In this document: piece by piece, positions 53,675-61,825 of the stretch
Numbering within the stretch: the first letter of the stretch is position 1
Layout: each line of letters opens with the position of its first letter
Assembly (NCBI GenBank): GCA_041672395.1
Contig: JBAYZS010000006.1
Coordinates: 15,444 to 79,443 of the forward strand
Length of the DNA stretch: 64,000 nucleotides
Origin: UBA5287 sp041672395
GTDB taxonomy: Bacteria > Bacteroidota > Bacteroidia > Bacteroidales > Dysgonomonadaceae
Direction of reading: 5' to 3'
Made by a program: the position numbers and the translations under genes
The notes under the pieces: model-generated
What the model was told of the DNA's origin: nothing
Databases searched by the model: none
The model's input: the letters and a program-made list of their open reading frames with translations, nothing else

Positions 53675-54866
53675 TTATAATTTCAGTTCAGGCAAACTGT
53701 CTATTGCTTTTTGCTTCAGTTCATCAACGGCACGGGTGTATTATTCGGTGTGTTGCAAACCGCTATGTCCCAGCAAACTTGTAACGGTTTTGATATTTGC
53801 GCCGTTGTTTAAATATTTACTGCAAACGAGTGACGGGAGCAATGCCAAGTGATATGTTTTTGAATTTCTGCGCGTTTTATCCAATATTTCAACGAGCGCA
53901 GGCACATGTTTTGGCTAGGCAGATTAAAGATTTTGCAGTCAATCTTTTCGCCATTATCATTAACTTTAGGTTTGCCGATAAGTTGTATCAGTCAATCATT
54001 TAAAGGCGTATTTACCCAGCTTTTGGAACTTTGCCCTTGCGCTTTTTTCTGGTTAAACGTAAGAATTTTATTCGAGAAATCAACATTCGAGTATCGCAAA
54101 TCTTTCACGTTACAGTGTCTTATTCCTGTGTAAAGACAGAAGATAAAAGGCCGCCTTACATCTAAGTTTTGTTGTAGATAGGTGGTTTTTATAAGTTTTT
54201 CGATTTCTTCGATGCTCAAAATATCTTTTGTTAATGCTCCCTCATCTGCTTTACAAGGGACATTCAGGCACAGATTTTTTCGAAGATGATCCTTTTCAAC
54301 CAAATATTTGATAATTTTTTTGAACCGCTTATAATGGGTAAGAGCGCCCTCGCCCTTGCTGATACTTTTCAAATACTCTACGAATTTAACAATCATATCC
54401 TTGTCGATTTGGTCGCCGCCTATTCGGTCTTTGTACAGCGGATATTCTAACGCGATAAAATCTTTGAAACGCTTTATGGAAGCCTTTATCATTCGTTTAT
54501 CGCCTTTGGAGTAGTTCGTGTAATAAGCATCCATGCAGTCGAAGATATTAACCTTTTTGAATGTCGGAAGTCGATAACCGGTTGTAGCGTATTTCATCTG
54601 TTTTTCTTTTTCATAGCGAATCTGTTTTGCTAATTCTAATGTTTCTTTGTTTGTTTGACGCTCAATGGGTGTTCGAGGACTTTTTAGTAAATACAAGTTC
54701 AATGACTTCTTTTTCGACTTTTTTTCATTACTTCTTCGCCCGTTTTCTCATTCACAGCTCTCATATATCCCATATAGTATTCGAGATACAAACTGTATGT
54801 CCGATTTTTAAGCTCTTTCTGCATCAGTTTAGGGTTATCAGTACTTTTCCCGTCCAGTTTTGCCAT
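53675..54866 (-). pseudogene. Tyrosine recombinase (Bacteroidetes element integrase), decayed
   Basis: Homology runs from ATG 54866 (MAKLDGKSTDNPKLMQKELK) to the stop at 53675 (AIDSLPELKL), about 397 codons, the usual size of Bacteroidetes element integrases. Breaks: a frameshift after KKSRKRS (near 54700), a TGA after NTPLND (near 53992), a frameshift after HSFAVN (near 53830) and a TAA before YTRAVDELKQ. Catalytic parts are still readable: FCLYTGIRHCNVKDLRYS (Arg), HITWHCSRHSFAVN (HxxR), SLLGHSGLQHTE (His) and the Tyr of YTRAV. It sits about 190 bases inside the right attachment site and is the likely enzyme that inserted the element. Confidence 0.9.
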
Positions 54867-54922
54867 TATATTCTTTTTTTATTTACTTTGCAAATATAGA
54901 AATAGAATCTTGATTTCTGGGG

Positions 54923-54935
54923 TGCCCAGGGGGCA
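54923..54935. repeat. Small hairpin between integrase and attR
   Basis: TGCCC AGG GGGCA within a GC-rich patch of AT-rich DNA, between the integrase start and attR. It could be an integrase arm site or a remnant of a leader; no further support. Confidence 0.4.
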
Positions 54936-55055
54936 TCCAAACCAACAGAAAAGGGTGAAAATAGGCAAAAAACTAAAAATACTGGAAAGTTGTAATATGT
55001 TGATATTTAGATATATAATTACTTTTGTATTTCCTTGTTTTAGGGGTTGGGTACT

Positions 55056-55069
55056 CGCTCCGAGTACCA
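55056..55069 (+). repeat. Right attachment core (attR)
   Basis: CGCTCCGAGTACCA, identical to the last 14 bases of tRNA-Leu at 39759-39772, but with no tRNA upstream of it. The base before it already differs (T against C). With the integrase remnant just inside, this marks the right end of the element. Confidence 0.85.
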
Positions 55070-55076
55070 CTTATTT

Positions 55077-55114
55077 AAAAACCCTAATTGATTATTCAAT
55101 CAATTAGGGTTTTT
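55077..55114 (+). terminator. Terminator at the right end (displaced tRNA-Leu terminator)
   Basis: AAAAACCCTAATTGATT pairs with AATCAATTAGGGTTTTT around ATTC; perfect 17-bp stem. It is 7 bases after attR, as the left copy is 6 bases after attL. The stems share CCCTAATTGA / TCAATTAGGG. Probably this is the original tRNA terminator and the left copy came with the element. Confidence 0.8.
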
Positions 55115-55145
55115 AATTTGATAATAACGAAATCGATAACAACTT

Positions 55146-56054
55146 TTACATATTCTGATAATCGCCGGTTGCATTGCTAATTTTTATAGAAACAGTTTTC
55201 TTCTCGCCTCCAATTAATGTAATGTTGATAGTGCATCTCGTGTATTCACTATTGATGACTTCAAAATTTACATTGTTTATTATTGCATTGTCTGGAATGC
55301 TTTCTATTTTACTGCTTTCCCATAAAATACTATCGGTTCGCAAATTATGTCGTTTGAGAATGTTCTTTTCTAAAAATAATGATTCTTCAGTACTTAATGG
55401 CAAGTAAGAATTTGAAGAATATGAACCAATATTCTTGGGCTTCGCGGTGTCAAAAAGTACTTCGCCTTCAAAATCATAGCATCTAAGTACTTCAACCCCT
55501 TGATTGTTTCCAAAATCAATATAGGTGTTTATTAAAAAAGAATCTTCATACCATGAAGTAATATTTTTACCGAAAGTCAGCTGATTACTGAAATCTGTAA
55601 GATTAAATTCTTTAAAGACTTCGTTTCCGTTTGACACAAACAGTAATTTCTGATATATATCGCTATTCGTCCCAATATTATACATTAATATAAAGTAATC
55701 ATTTTGATCTTTATATACCTGATCTATAATGACATCATTTATTTTGTTTATAGGAAGGTTGTTGCTGGTATTTACCTCAGTTTTACTTGTCCATGTCCAG
55801 AAGTTTTGTTTATTTTCTTTATTATATCCTTTGACAAATAACTTGTTGTCCTTTGAACCATAAACATAAATCAAGGTTGTATCCGTACCAATGCTATAAT
55901 GTCTATATAAATCTAGTTCGGTACCGGAAACGTATTGTTTGACGACTTTGATTTCTTCTGTTTCAGGTTTGTTCGGATTAATGTCAAGATTGATTTCTTC
56001 GCAGCCGAGAAATATTATTCCCAATAATGCTGATAAATACAAATATTTTCTCAT
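55146..56054 (-). CDS. Predicted lipoprotein of unknown function
   Basis: From ATG 56054 the protein has 302 residues and a lipoprotein signal MRKYLYLSALLGIIFLGC (Cys18). An upstream start at 56114 would put 20 extra residues before the signal peptide and is rejected. The mature part is beta-strand rich and may form propeller-like repeats, but no family is recognised. First gene outside the integrated element on the right. Confidence 0.75.
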   Translation of the reverse strand: MRKYLYLSALLGIIFLGCEEINLDINPNKPETEEIKVVKQYVSGTELDLYRHYSIGTDTTLIYVYGSKDNKLFVKGYNKENKQNFWTWTSKTEVNTSNNLPINKINDVIIDQVYKDQNDYFILMYNIGTNSDIYQKLLFVSNGNEVFKEFNLTDFSNQLTFGKNITSWYEDSFLINTYIDFGNNQGVEVLRCYDFEGEVLFDTAKPKNIGSYSSNSYLPLSTEESLFLEKNILKRHNLRTDSILWESSKIESIPDNAIINNVNFEVINSEYTRCTINITLIGGEKKTVSIKISNATGDYQNM

Positions 56055-56239
56055 TGTAGTGTATGAATTGTTTGAATGAATTAAGTGCGAAGGTACACTA
56101 AATATTTTGAACATGTAACAAATTCATACAAAAAGCTTTATTTAAAAATCAATTTAACATTTTGGGTGTCTATTTTATGTAAAAATGTAAGCGTTTATCT
56201 GTAATTAATTAATTCCACGCTAACAGCGTCTTAAGACTT

Positions 56240-56944
56240 TTACAGTAGAAAACTGAAATCATCTTCGTTAGAAAGTTCAATGGGTTGTTGTCCATATTTG
56301 AAAATGCGGGCTTTGCGATTTCCAATCAAAGTGAGCTCATCTTCTTCAAGAAGTAACATGGTACCCTCACGAAGCCCGACAACAAAAATATTCCTGTTTA
56401 CTTCAATAAACTCGTTTATGCGCACTTCACGTGTCTCTCCACCATGATTTGTCGGATTTTCGTCGAGGTAATGCGGGTTGATTTGAAAAGGAACAAACTT
56501 CAGCGTCTTAAACTTAAGTGGCTGTACAATAGGCATATCGTTTGTTGTTCGAAGAGTGGGACAGGCAATATTTGAACCGGCACTCCAACCAATATAAGGG
56601 GTGCCTTTTTTTACTTTTTTCTTGATTGCTTTCATCAGACCTTTTTCCTGAAGCATTTTCACCAATTGCCAGGTGTTTCCACCGCCTACAACAATCGCGT
56701 CGGCATTTTCAATCGCTTCAACAGGATTAATGAAGCGGTGAATACTGGTAACATGATGACCGATTTCTGCAAATCGTTGATTCACCTTTTCTTCATATTC
56801 TTCATAAGAAAAAGTTACCGCGGCATAAGGTATAAAAAGGGCGTTCTTAGTTTTTTCTCCTAAAAAGTTCTTAATCTGTTCTTTTGGGTATTCCAGATAT
56901 CCTTCGCCGGGATTAGTGGAATTACTGATTAACAAAAGTCTCAT
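56240..56944 (-). CDS. pepE: Peptidase E (S51, alpha-aspartyl dipeptidase)
   Basis: The 234-residue protein shows the PepE fold: MRLLLISNSTNPGEGYLEYP at the start, VVGGGNTWQLVKML, the nucleophile Ser in GWSAGSNIACPT (about residue 121) and INPHYLDENPTNHGG. PepE cuts N-terminal Asp-Xaa dipeptides in the cytoplasm. Single gene, divergent from the AlkD-like gene 102 bases away. Confidence 0.95.
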   Translation of the reverse strand: MRLLLISNSTNPGEGYLEYPKEQIKNFLGEKTKNALFIPYAAVTFSYEEYEEKVNQRFAEIGHHVTSIHRFINPVEAIENADAIVVGGGNTWQLVKMLQEKGLMKAIKKKVKKGTPYIGWSAGSNIACPTLRTTNDMPIVQPLKFKTLKFVPFQINPHYLDENPTNHGGETREVRINEFIEVNRNIFVVGLREGTMLLLEEDELTLIGNRKARIFKYGQQPIELSNEDDFSFLL

Positions 56945-57046
56945 CTTTTTATTTTTTTTGGTTTATACAAAAATACGGCTTTTGGTTGAAAGATTAGGTA
57001 AAAATTGGGCTTTAATTTATCTTTGCAAAATTAATGATATGATGTA

Positions 57047-57718
57047 ATGGATGAGTTGATTAAAAAGATACGTACCGATTTGCGTTTGTCGATGAACGGA
57101 GTGGTTTCTACAAGTATGCGCGAGAAAGGGTTGAATTACCGAATGAATTTTGGCGTTAATATTCCTGCGTTGAGGGTTATGGCAAAAAAATATACTCCCG
57201 ACAAAGAACTTGCTTACAAATTGTGGCGCGAAGATGTTAGGGAACTAAAGATTTTGGCAACCATGTTGAATCCCGTTTCTGAATTTACTTTGGATGATGC
57301 GCAACAGTGGGTAAAAGAGATTCCCAATCAGGAGATCCGCGAACAAGTGTGTATGAACTTGTTTCAGAAACTCGATTGTGCTGATGAATTGGTATCCAAA
57401 TGGATTCAAAGTGCTGATGATGAGGTGCGCACAACGGGGTATTGGCTGTTTGTACGTTTGCTGATGATACAAAAATCAAAATTGAACGATCAGAAAAAAG
57501 AAGAGATTGTTGATAAGGCAATTTTAGACGTCGAAAATTCTTCATTCTTTTTAAACAAAGCTGCATTAGAAGCTCTGAAGCGTGTTGGACGAAAAAATCA
57601 GTCTTTAGCTGATAAAGTACTTGATAAATTAAGCGACTACAAAAACGCGGATGATTTAGAAAAAAGGGAGATTTACGATAGTCTGACGTTTGAATTTGAA
57701 CTCTTTCGGGAGAAATAA
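57047..57718 (+). CDS. DNA alkylation repair (AlkD-like HEAT repeat) family protein
   Basis: The 223-residue protein is all-helical with HEAT-like repeats and the family pattern NFGVNIPALRVMAKKY, LWREDVRELKILATML and VRTTGYWLFVRLLM. AlkD proteins remove alkylated bases as glycosylases, but this branch is divergent and the enzyme activity is not certain. Own unit. Confidence 0.8.
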   Translation: MDELIKKIRTDLRLSMNGVVSTSMREKGLNYRMNFGVNIPALRVMAKKYTPDKELAYKLWREDVRELKILATMLNPVSEFTLDDAQQWVKEIPNQEIREQVCMNLFQKLDCADELVSKWIQSADDEVRTTGYWLFVRLLMIQKSKLNDQKKEEIVDKAILDVENSSFFLNKAALEALKRVGRKNQSLADKVLDKLSDYKNADDLEKREIYDSLTFEFELFREK

Positions 57719-58078
57719 GAGTCTTTATAACAAAATTTAACTTTAGGGCTGTTCCCTTATACATCCCACTATGCTCTCACGCTCCTCTCACTATGCTCTC
57801 ACTCAAATTTGAGAAAAAGTGCAGAGGTACGTTAATGATATTTAACATAAAAATTATCCTGGTCCACTTTCGTATTTAGGGGTGTGGCAGCATGCTACAA
57901 ACATACTACAAATATTAAGTTTTACTATTTGAGAAATTGAAGCTGTGCAATTATATCAAAAAGTTATTTTATTCTCACGTAACAAAAATATATTTAATGT
58001 GCAAATATATCAGTTAATTTAGTACTTTTGTACCCATATTCAGGAGTTTATGGATAGTAACTCCAAATCGTTTTAAGT
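57719..58078. other. 360-base intergenic region upstream of nadC
   Basis: No gene could be found. It has a direct repeat CACTATGCTCTCAC (57767-57780 and 57789-57802), a palindrome CTCAAATTTGAG (57802-57813), and a TACTTTTG promoter box at 58023-58030. The repeat-palindrome cluster may be an operator or just a small repeat. Confidence 0.55.
58023..58030 (+). promoter_or_regulatory. Promoter -7 element of nadC
   Basis: TACTTTTG followed by TACCC, 48 bases before the nadC ATG. Confidence 0.55.
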
Positions 58079-58927
58079 ATGAAAGTAGAAGAGTTAACAG
58101 ATCGACTTATAGATCTTGCATTCGCTGAGGATATTGGCGACGGTGACCACACAACCCTTTGTAGCATTCCGGCTACAGAAATGGGGAAATCACGACTATT
58201 AATAAAAGAGGAAGGCATACTTGCCGGTGTGGAAGTAGCCCAAAAAATCTTTAATAAATTTGATCCTGAACTTCAGGTGGAGGTGTTTATTAAAGATGGA
58301 ACTTTTGTAAAGCCGGGAGATGTGGCATTTGTAGTGTCTGGGAAAGTACAATCGCTTTTACAAACAGAGCGCGTTGTTTTGAATATTATGCAGCGAATGA
58401 GCGGCATCGCAACAACAACCAATCATTATGTTAAACTGCTTGAAGGTACAAAAACAAGGGTGCTAGACACACGCAAAACCACACCGGGGATGCGTATGCT
58501 TGAAAAAGAGGCAGTGAAAATTGGCGGGGGTGAGAATCATCGCATCGGTCTGTTTGATATGATTCTTCTTAAGGATAATCATGTTGATTTTGCAGGAGGG
58601 GTCGAAAACGCAATCCGAAGGGCACAACAATATCTTAAGGATAAAGGAAAATCATTGAAGATCGAAATCGAAGTACGCAACTTCGACGAACTACAAGTGG
58701 CGTTACAAGTGGGAGGGGTCGATAGAATAATGCTCGACAATTTTTCTGTACCTGATACGCTGAAAGCTGTTCAAATAGTAAACGGACGGGTTGAACTGGA
58801 GTCGTCGGGTGGTATCACGGATATAACAATTCGCAGTTATGCTGAATGTGGGGTAGACGTGATTTCTGTTGGGGCTCTAACGCATTCTGTAAAAAGCCTC
58901 GACATGAGTTTAAAGGCAGTTGAATAA
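58079..58927 (+). CDS. nadC: Nicotinate-nucleotide pyrophosphorylase (carboxylating)
   Basis: The 282-residue protein is quinolinate phosphoribosyltransferase of NAD synthesis. Motifs: AEDIGDGDHTTL near the N-terminus, LNIMQRMSGIATTT, TRKTTPGMRMLEKEAVKIGG (substrate and PRPP binding), HRIGLFDMILLKDNH, IEIEVRNFDEL, and ESSGGI near the C-terminus. No nadA or nadB is next to it in the window. Confidence 0.97.
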   Translation: MKVEELTDRLIDLAFAEDIGDGDHTTLCSIPATEMGKSRLLIKEEGILAGVEVAQKIFNKFDPELQVEVFIKDGTFVKPGDVAFVVSGKVQSLLQTERVVLNIMQRMSGIATTTNHYVKLLEGTKTRVLDTRKTTPGMRMLEKEAVKIGGGENHRIGLFDMILLKDNHVDFAGGVENAIRRAQQYLKDKGKSLKIEIEVRNFDELQVALQVGGVDRIMLDNFSVPDTLKAVQIVNGRVELESSGGITDITIRSYAECGVDVISVGALTHSVKSLDMSLKAVE

Positions 58928-59030
58928 TGTTCAACGAGTGAACGTACTTTCAAAATAGATAATTCCTTGTATTTAAAAGAGAAATAAACAGTAAGCCATT
59001 TCGTGTTTGCTCGTTTATCACAATATAATA

Positions 59031-59465
59031 ATGAACGAAAAAGAGAAGAAACAGGAACAGCTTGACAAACGTTATATGCGTATGGCCTTTATTTGGTCAG
59101 AGAATTCGTATTGCCAACGCAGAAAAGTCGGGGCCTTACTGGTGAAAAATAAAATGATCATATCGGATGGATATAATGGAACTCCTTCTGGCTTTGAGAA
59201 TATCTGCGAAGATGAAGGCAATGCCACAAAACCGTATGTGCTTCATGCTGAGGCAAATGCCATAACAAAGGTCGCTCGTTCGCACAACAGTAGTGATGGG
59301 GCAACTTTATATGTAACTTCATCGCCTTGCATCGAATGTGCAAAGCTGATAATTCAGGCTGGAATAAGAAGGGTGGTTTTTGCCGATTCGTATCGTTTGA
59401 GTGATGGAATAGATTTATTGAAAAGAGCTGATATTGAGATTGTTTCAGTAATACCGGAACAATAG
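59031..59465 (+). CDS. dCMP deaminase-type cytidine/deoxycytidylate deaminase
   Basis: From ATG 59031 the protein has 144 residues with the zinc deaminase motifs LHAEANAITKV (HAE) and SSPCIECAKLII (PCxxC), plus SDGYNGTPSGF, which is typical of dCMP deaminases/ComEB. It would turn dCMP into dUMP for dTMP synthesis. A TTG 24 bases upstream is in frame but the ATG is preferred. It lies 11 bases before the S41 protease gene and forms an operon with it and the 5-FCL gene. Confidence 0.92.
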   Translation: MNEKEKKQEQLDKRYMRMAFIWSENSYCQRRKVGALLVKNKMIISDGYNGTPSGFENICEDEGNATKPYVLHAEANAITKVARSHNSSDGATLYVTSSPCIECAKLIIQAGIRRVVFADSYRLSDGIDLLKRADIEIVSVIPEQ

Positions 59466-59476
59466 AAACTTATTAT

Positions 59477-61183
59477 ATGGATAGCGAAAAGAAGACGAGA
59501 ACCTGGTTGCCTCTTTGGGTTGGAGTGGGCATAGCAATTGGAATATTTATTGGTAATAAATATTCCATGTTCACACAGACAGGGGCAGAAGGTGGAAAAA
59601 ATAAATTAAGTGCAGTGTTGAATTACATCAATAGTTCATATGTCGATAAAGTGGATATGAATGAATTGGTGGAAGATGCTTTGCTTAAAATTGTTCAAGG
59701 ACTCGATCCTCATTCGGCTTACATATCTGCGAAAGATATGAAACGGGTGAATGAAGAGTTGGAGGGACAATTCTCTGGTATCGGGGTTAGCTTTTATGTG
59801 CTTAGAGATACTATCGTGGTTACTAGTATCGTGCCGGGTGGACCGTCGGAAGCCGTGGGAATTGTTCCCGGTGATCGGATCGTAAAGGTGGGAGATTCTA
59901 TTGTAGCTGGGAATGGTATCACAAACGACAAGGTTCTCAAAATACTGAGAGGTGAAAAAGGCTCGGAAGTTACGCTCGCCATAAAAAGAAGTAACCATAA
60001 GGATTTGAAAAATATAATCGTAACGCGTGGTAACATTCCGGTAAAAAGTATTCCTGTATCTTATATGTTGACAGATAAGATTGGCTATATAAAAGTTGAA
60101 ACATTTGCTTCTACTACTTTCAATGAGTTTATATCAGCTATCTCAAAACTGAAAAACTTAGGCAGTGATTCTTTTGTGATCGACTTAAGAGGTAACGTGG
60201 GTGGTAAACTGGATATCGTTATAGCAATGGTCAACGAGTTCCTGGATAAGGGTCAACTGATTGTTTATGCCGAGGGGAGAGATTTCCCGCGGGTTGATAA
60301 TTATGCCGACGGATCGGGGACTTGCAAAAAGGATCAGGTGGTGGTGCTGATTGATGAGATGAGTGCTTCGGCTAGTGAAATATTTAGTGGGGCAATTCAG
60401 GATCACGACAGGGGTTTGGTCATGGGACGAAAATCGTTTGGAAAAGGTCTTGTACAAAGTCAGCAAGATTTTCCTGATGGCTCGGCTGTAAGGTTGACCA
60501 TCGCCCGATATTATACACCAAGTGGCAGGTCGATTCAGCGTAAGTTTGAAAAAGGTCATTACGATGAATATGAAATGACTGCCATAAATCGTTATATTCA
60601 AGGGGATTATGCTAATGTGGATACGACAATGAATCTTCAGCCGGCTGAAACAGATGGCGGAAGAACGGTCTATGGCGGTGATGGTATTATGCCGGATATC
60701 TTTATACCTCGTGATACTTTAGGAATCAATTCATATTATAATACGCTGGTAAATACGGGACTATTATTGGATTACGCAATGGTGTATTCTGATATGTACC
60801 GAGATAAATTGGATAAGTTCGACTCGTGGATGGAGCTTTATAAGCATCTGCTGCGCCAACCTTTGTTGGATAATCTTGTAAGTTATGCTGATAACAAAGG
60901 GGTGAGACCACGCCCATATTATATTCAGGAATCGAGTCTATTGCTTGAGAAGCAACTTTATGCTTTTATCATACGTAATTTCTTTGATGAGGAGGGTGTG
61001 TATTCGATTCTGTTAAAAGATGATACACTGATGAGGAAGTCGGTTGAAATGATTGAAACGGGCAAAGCAACTCCTCAAGCTGTTTTAAGTGAACAATATA
61101 AATCGGCTACAGTATTTAATGATTCTCGCCTTTTCAGATTTTATGATCATCTGAATTTGATTTCTTCATCTAATTTTATATGA
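59477..61183 (+). CDS. S41 family C-terminal processing protease
   Basis: The 568-residue protein has an N-terminal membrane anchor (about 12-25), a PDZ domain (about 85-175, SGIGVSFYVLRDT, VPGDRIVKVGDS) and the S41 tail-specific protease domain. The catalytic Ser is in DEMSASASEIFSGAIQDHDR and the Lys in MGRKSFGKGLVQ. A C-terminal extension of about 190 residues is usual in Bacteroidetes CtpA. It processes periplasmic proteins at the C-terminus. Start of the next gene follows its stop by 1 base. Confidence 0.95.
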   Translation: MDSEKKTRTWLPLWVGVGIAIGIFIGNKYSMFTQTGAEGGKNKLSAVLNYINSSYVDKVDMNELVEDALLKIVQGLDPHSAYISAKDMKRVNEELEGQFSGIGVSFYVLRDTIVVTSIVPGGPSEAVGIVPGDRIVKVGDSIVAGNGITNDKVLKILRGEKGSEVTLAIKRSNHKDLKNIIVTRGNIPVKSIPVSYMLTDKIGYIKVETFASTTFNEFISAISKLKNLGSDSFVIDLRGNVGGKLDIVIAMVNEFLDKGQLIVYAEGRDFPRVDNYADGSGTCKKDQVVVLIDEMSASASEIFSGAIQDHDRGLVMGRKSFGKGLVQSQQDFPDGSAVRLTIARYYTPSGRSIQRKFEKGHYDEYEMTAINRYIQGDYANVDTTMNLQPAETDGGRTVYGGDGIMPDIFIPRDTLGINSYYNTLVNTGLLLDYAMVYSDMYRDKLDKFDSWMELYKHLLRQPLLDNLVSYADNKGVRPRPYYIQESSLLLEKQLYAFIIRNFFDEEGVYSILLKDDTLMRKSVEMIETGKATPQAVLSEQYKSATVFNDSRLFRFYDHLNLISSSNFI

Positions 61184-61184
61184 G

Positions 61185-61748
61185 ATGAAGAAACCTAATA
61201 ATCCTAAAGAGAGGTTCAGAGCGGACATAAAGCAGAAAAAGAGTGAATCATCTCCAACGGAACTTGTTGAATTCTCGGAAGAAGTTATGGATGTGCTTGA
61301 ATGTACCGATGTGTTTGCTAAAGCGGAATGCATATTGGTTTACTTTAGTTTGAATGATGAGGTGCAAACACATCAGTTTATCGAGAAATATTTTCAAGAA
61401 AAACGGTTTCTGTTGCCAGTGGTTAAAGGGGATGAATTGGAAGTTCGTAACTTCAATGGTATGCATGAAATGGAGAAATCATCGTCTTTTGGTATTTTGG
61501 AACCCATTGGGGATGCTTTTACTGATTTTGATAGGATTGATCTGGTAATTGTTCCAGGCGTAGCTTTCGACAGAAAACTGAATCGTTTAGGTCGTGGAAA
61601 AGGATATTATGACATGTTGTTGCCTAAAATAAAAGCACCCAAAGTGGGTGTGTGCTTCGATTTTCAACTTTTTGATACGATTCCGAATGATAATTTTGAT
61701 GTGAAGATGAATATGGTCATCGCTCAAAATGAAATAATAATGGAATAG
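61185..61748 (+). CDS. 5-formyltetrahydrofolate cyclo-ligase
   Basis: The 187-residue protein shows the 5-FCL motifs: an Arg/Lys-rich N-terminus (PKERFRADIKQKK) for phosphate binding, FSLNDEVQTHQFI, the FGILEPIGD segment, VPGVAFDRKLNRLGRGKGYY with the ATP-binding glycine-rich loop. It converts 5-formyl-THF to methenyl-THF. Its start follows the protease gene's stop by 1 base. Confidence 0.95.
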   Translation: MKKPNNPKERFRADIKQKKSESSPTELVEFSEEVMDVLECTDVFAKAECILVYFSLNDEVQTHQFIEKYFQEKRFLLPVVKGDELEVRNFNGMHEMEKSSSFGILEPIGDAFTDFDRIDLVIVPGVAFDRKLNRLGRGKGYYDMLLPKIKAPKVGVCFDFQLFDTIPNDNFDVKMNMVIAQNEIIME

Positions 61749-61766
61749 TTGTTCTTATATATATAA

Positions 61767-61807
61767 GATGTTGAGAAACGACGGTCTTTGTCGTATTGCT
61801 CAACATC
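61767..61807. terminator. Hairpin between convergent genes
   Basis: GATGTTGAG (61767-61775) pairs with CTCAACATC (61799-61807), with inner stem ACGAC/GTCGT. It lies between the stops of the 5-FCL gene and the ABC exporter gene. T runs are weak, so termination is probable but not certain. Confidence 0.5.
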
Positions 61808-61825
61808 ACAATAGCTTTTATATTA

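Noticed and set aside
54879..55107. Small frames around attR
   Set aside because: They span the attachment core and terminator and have no start signals.
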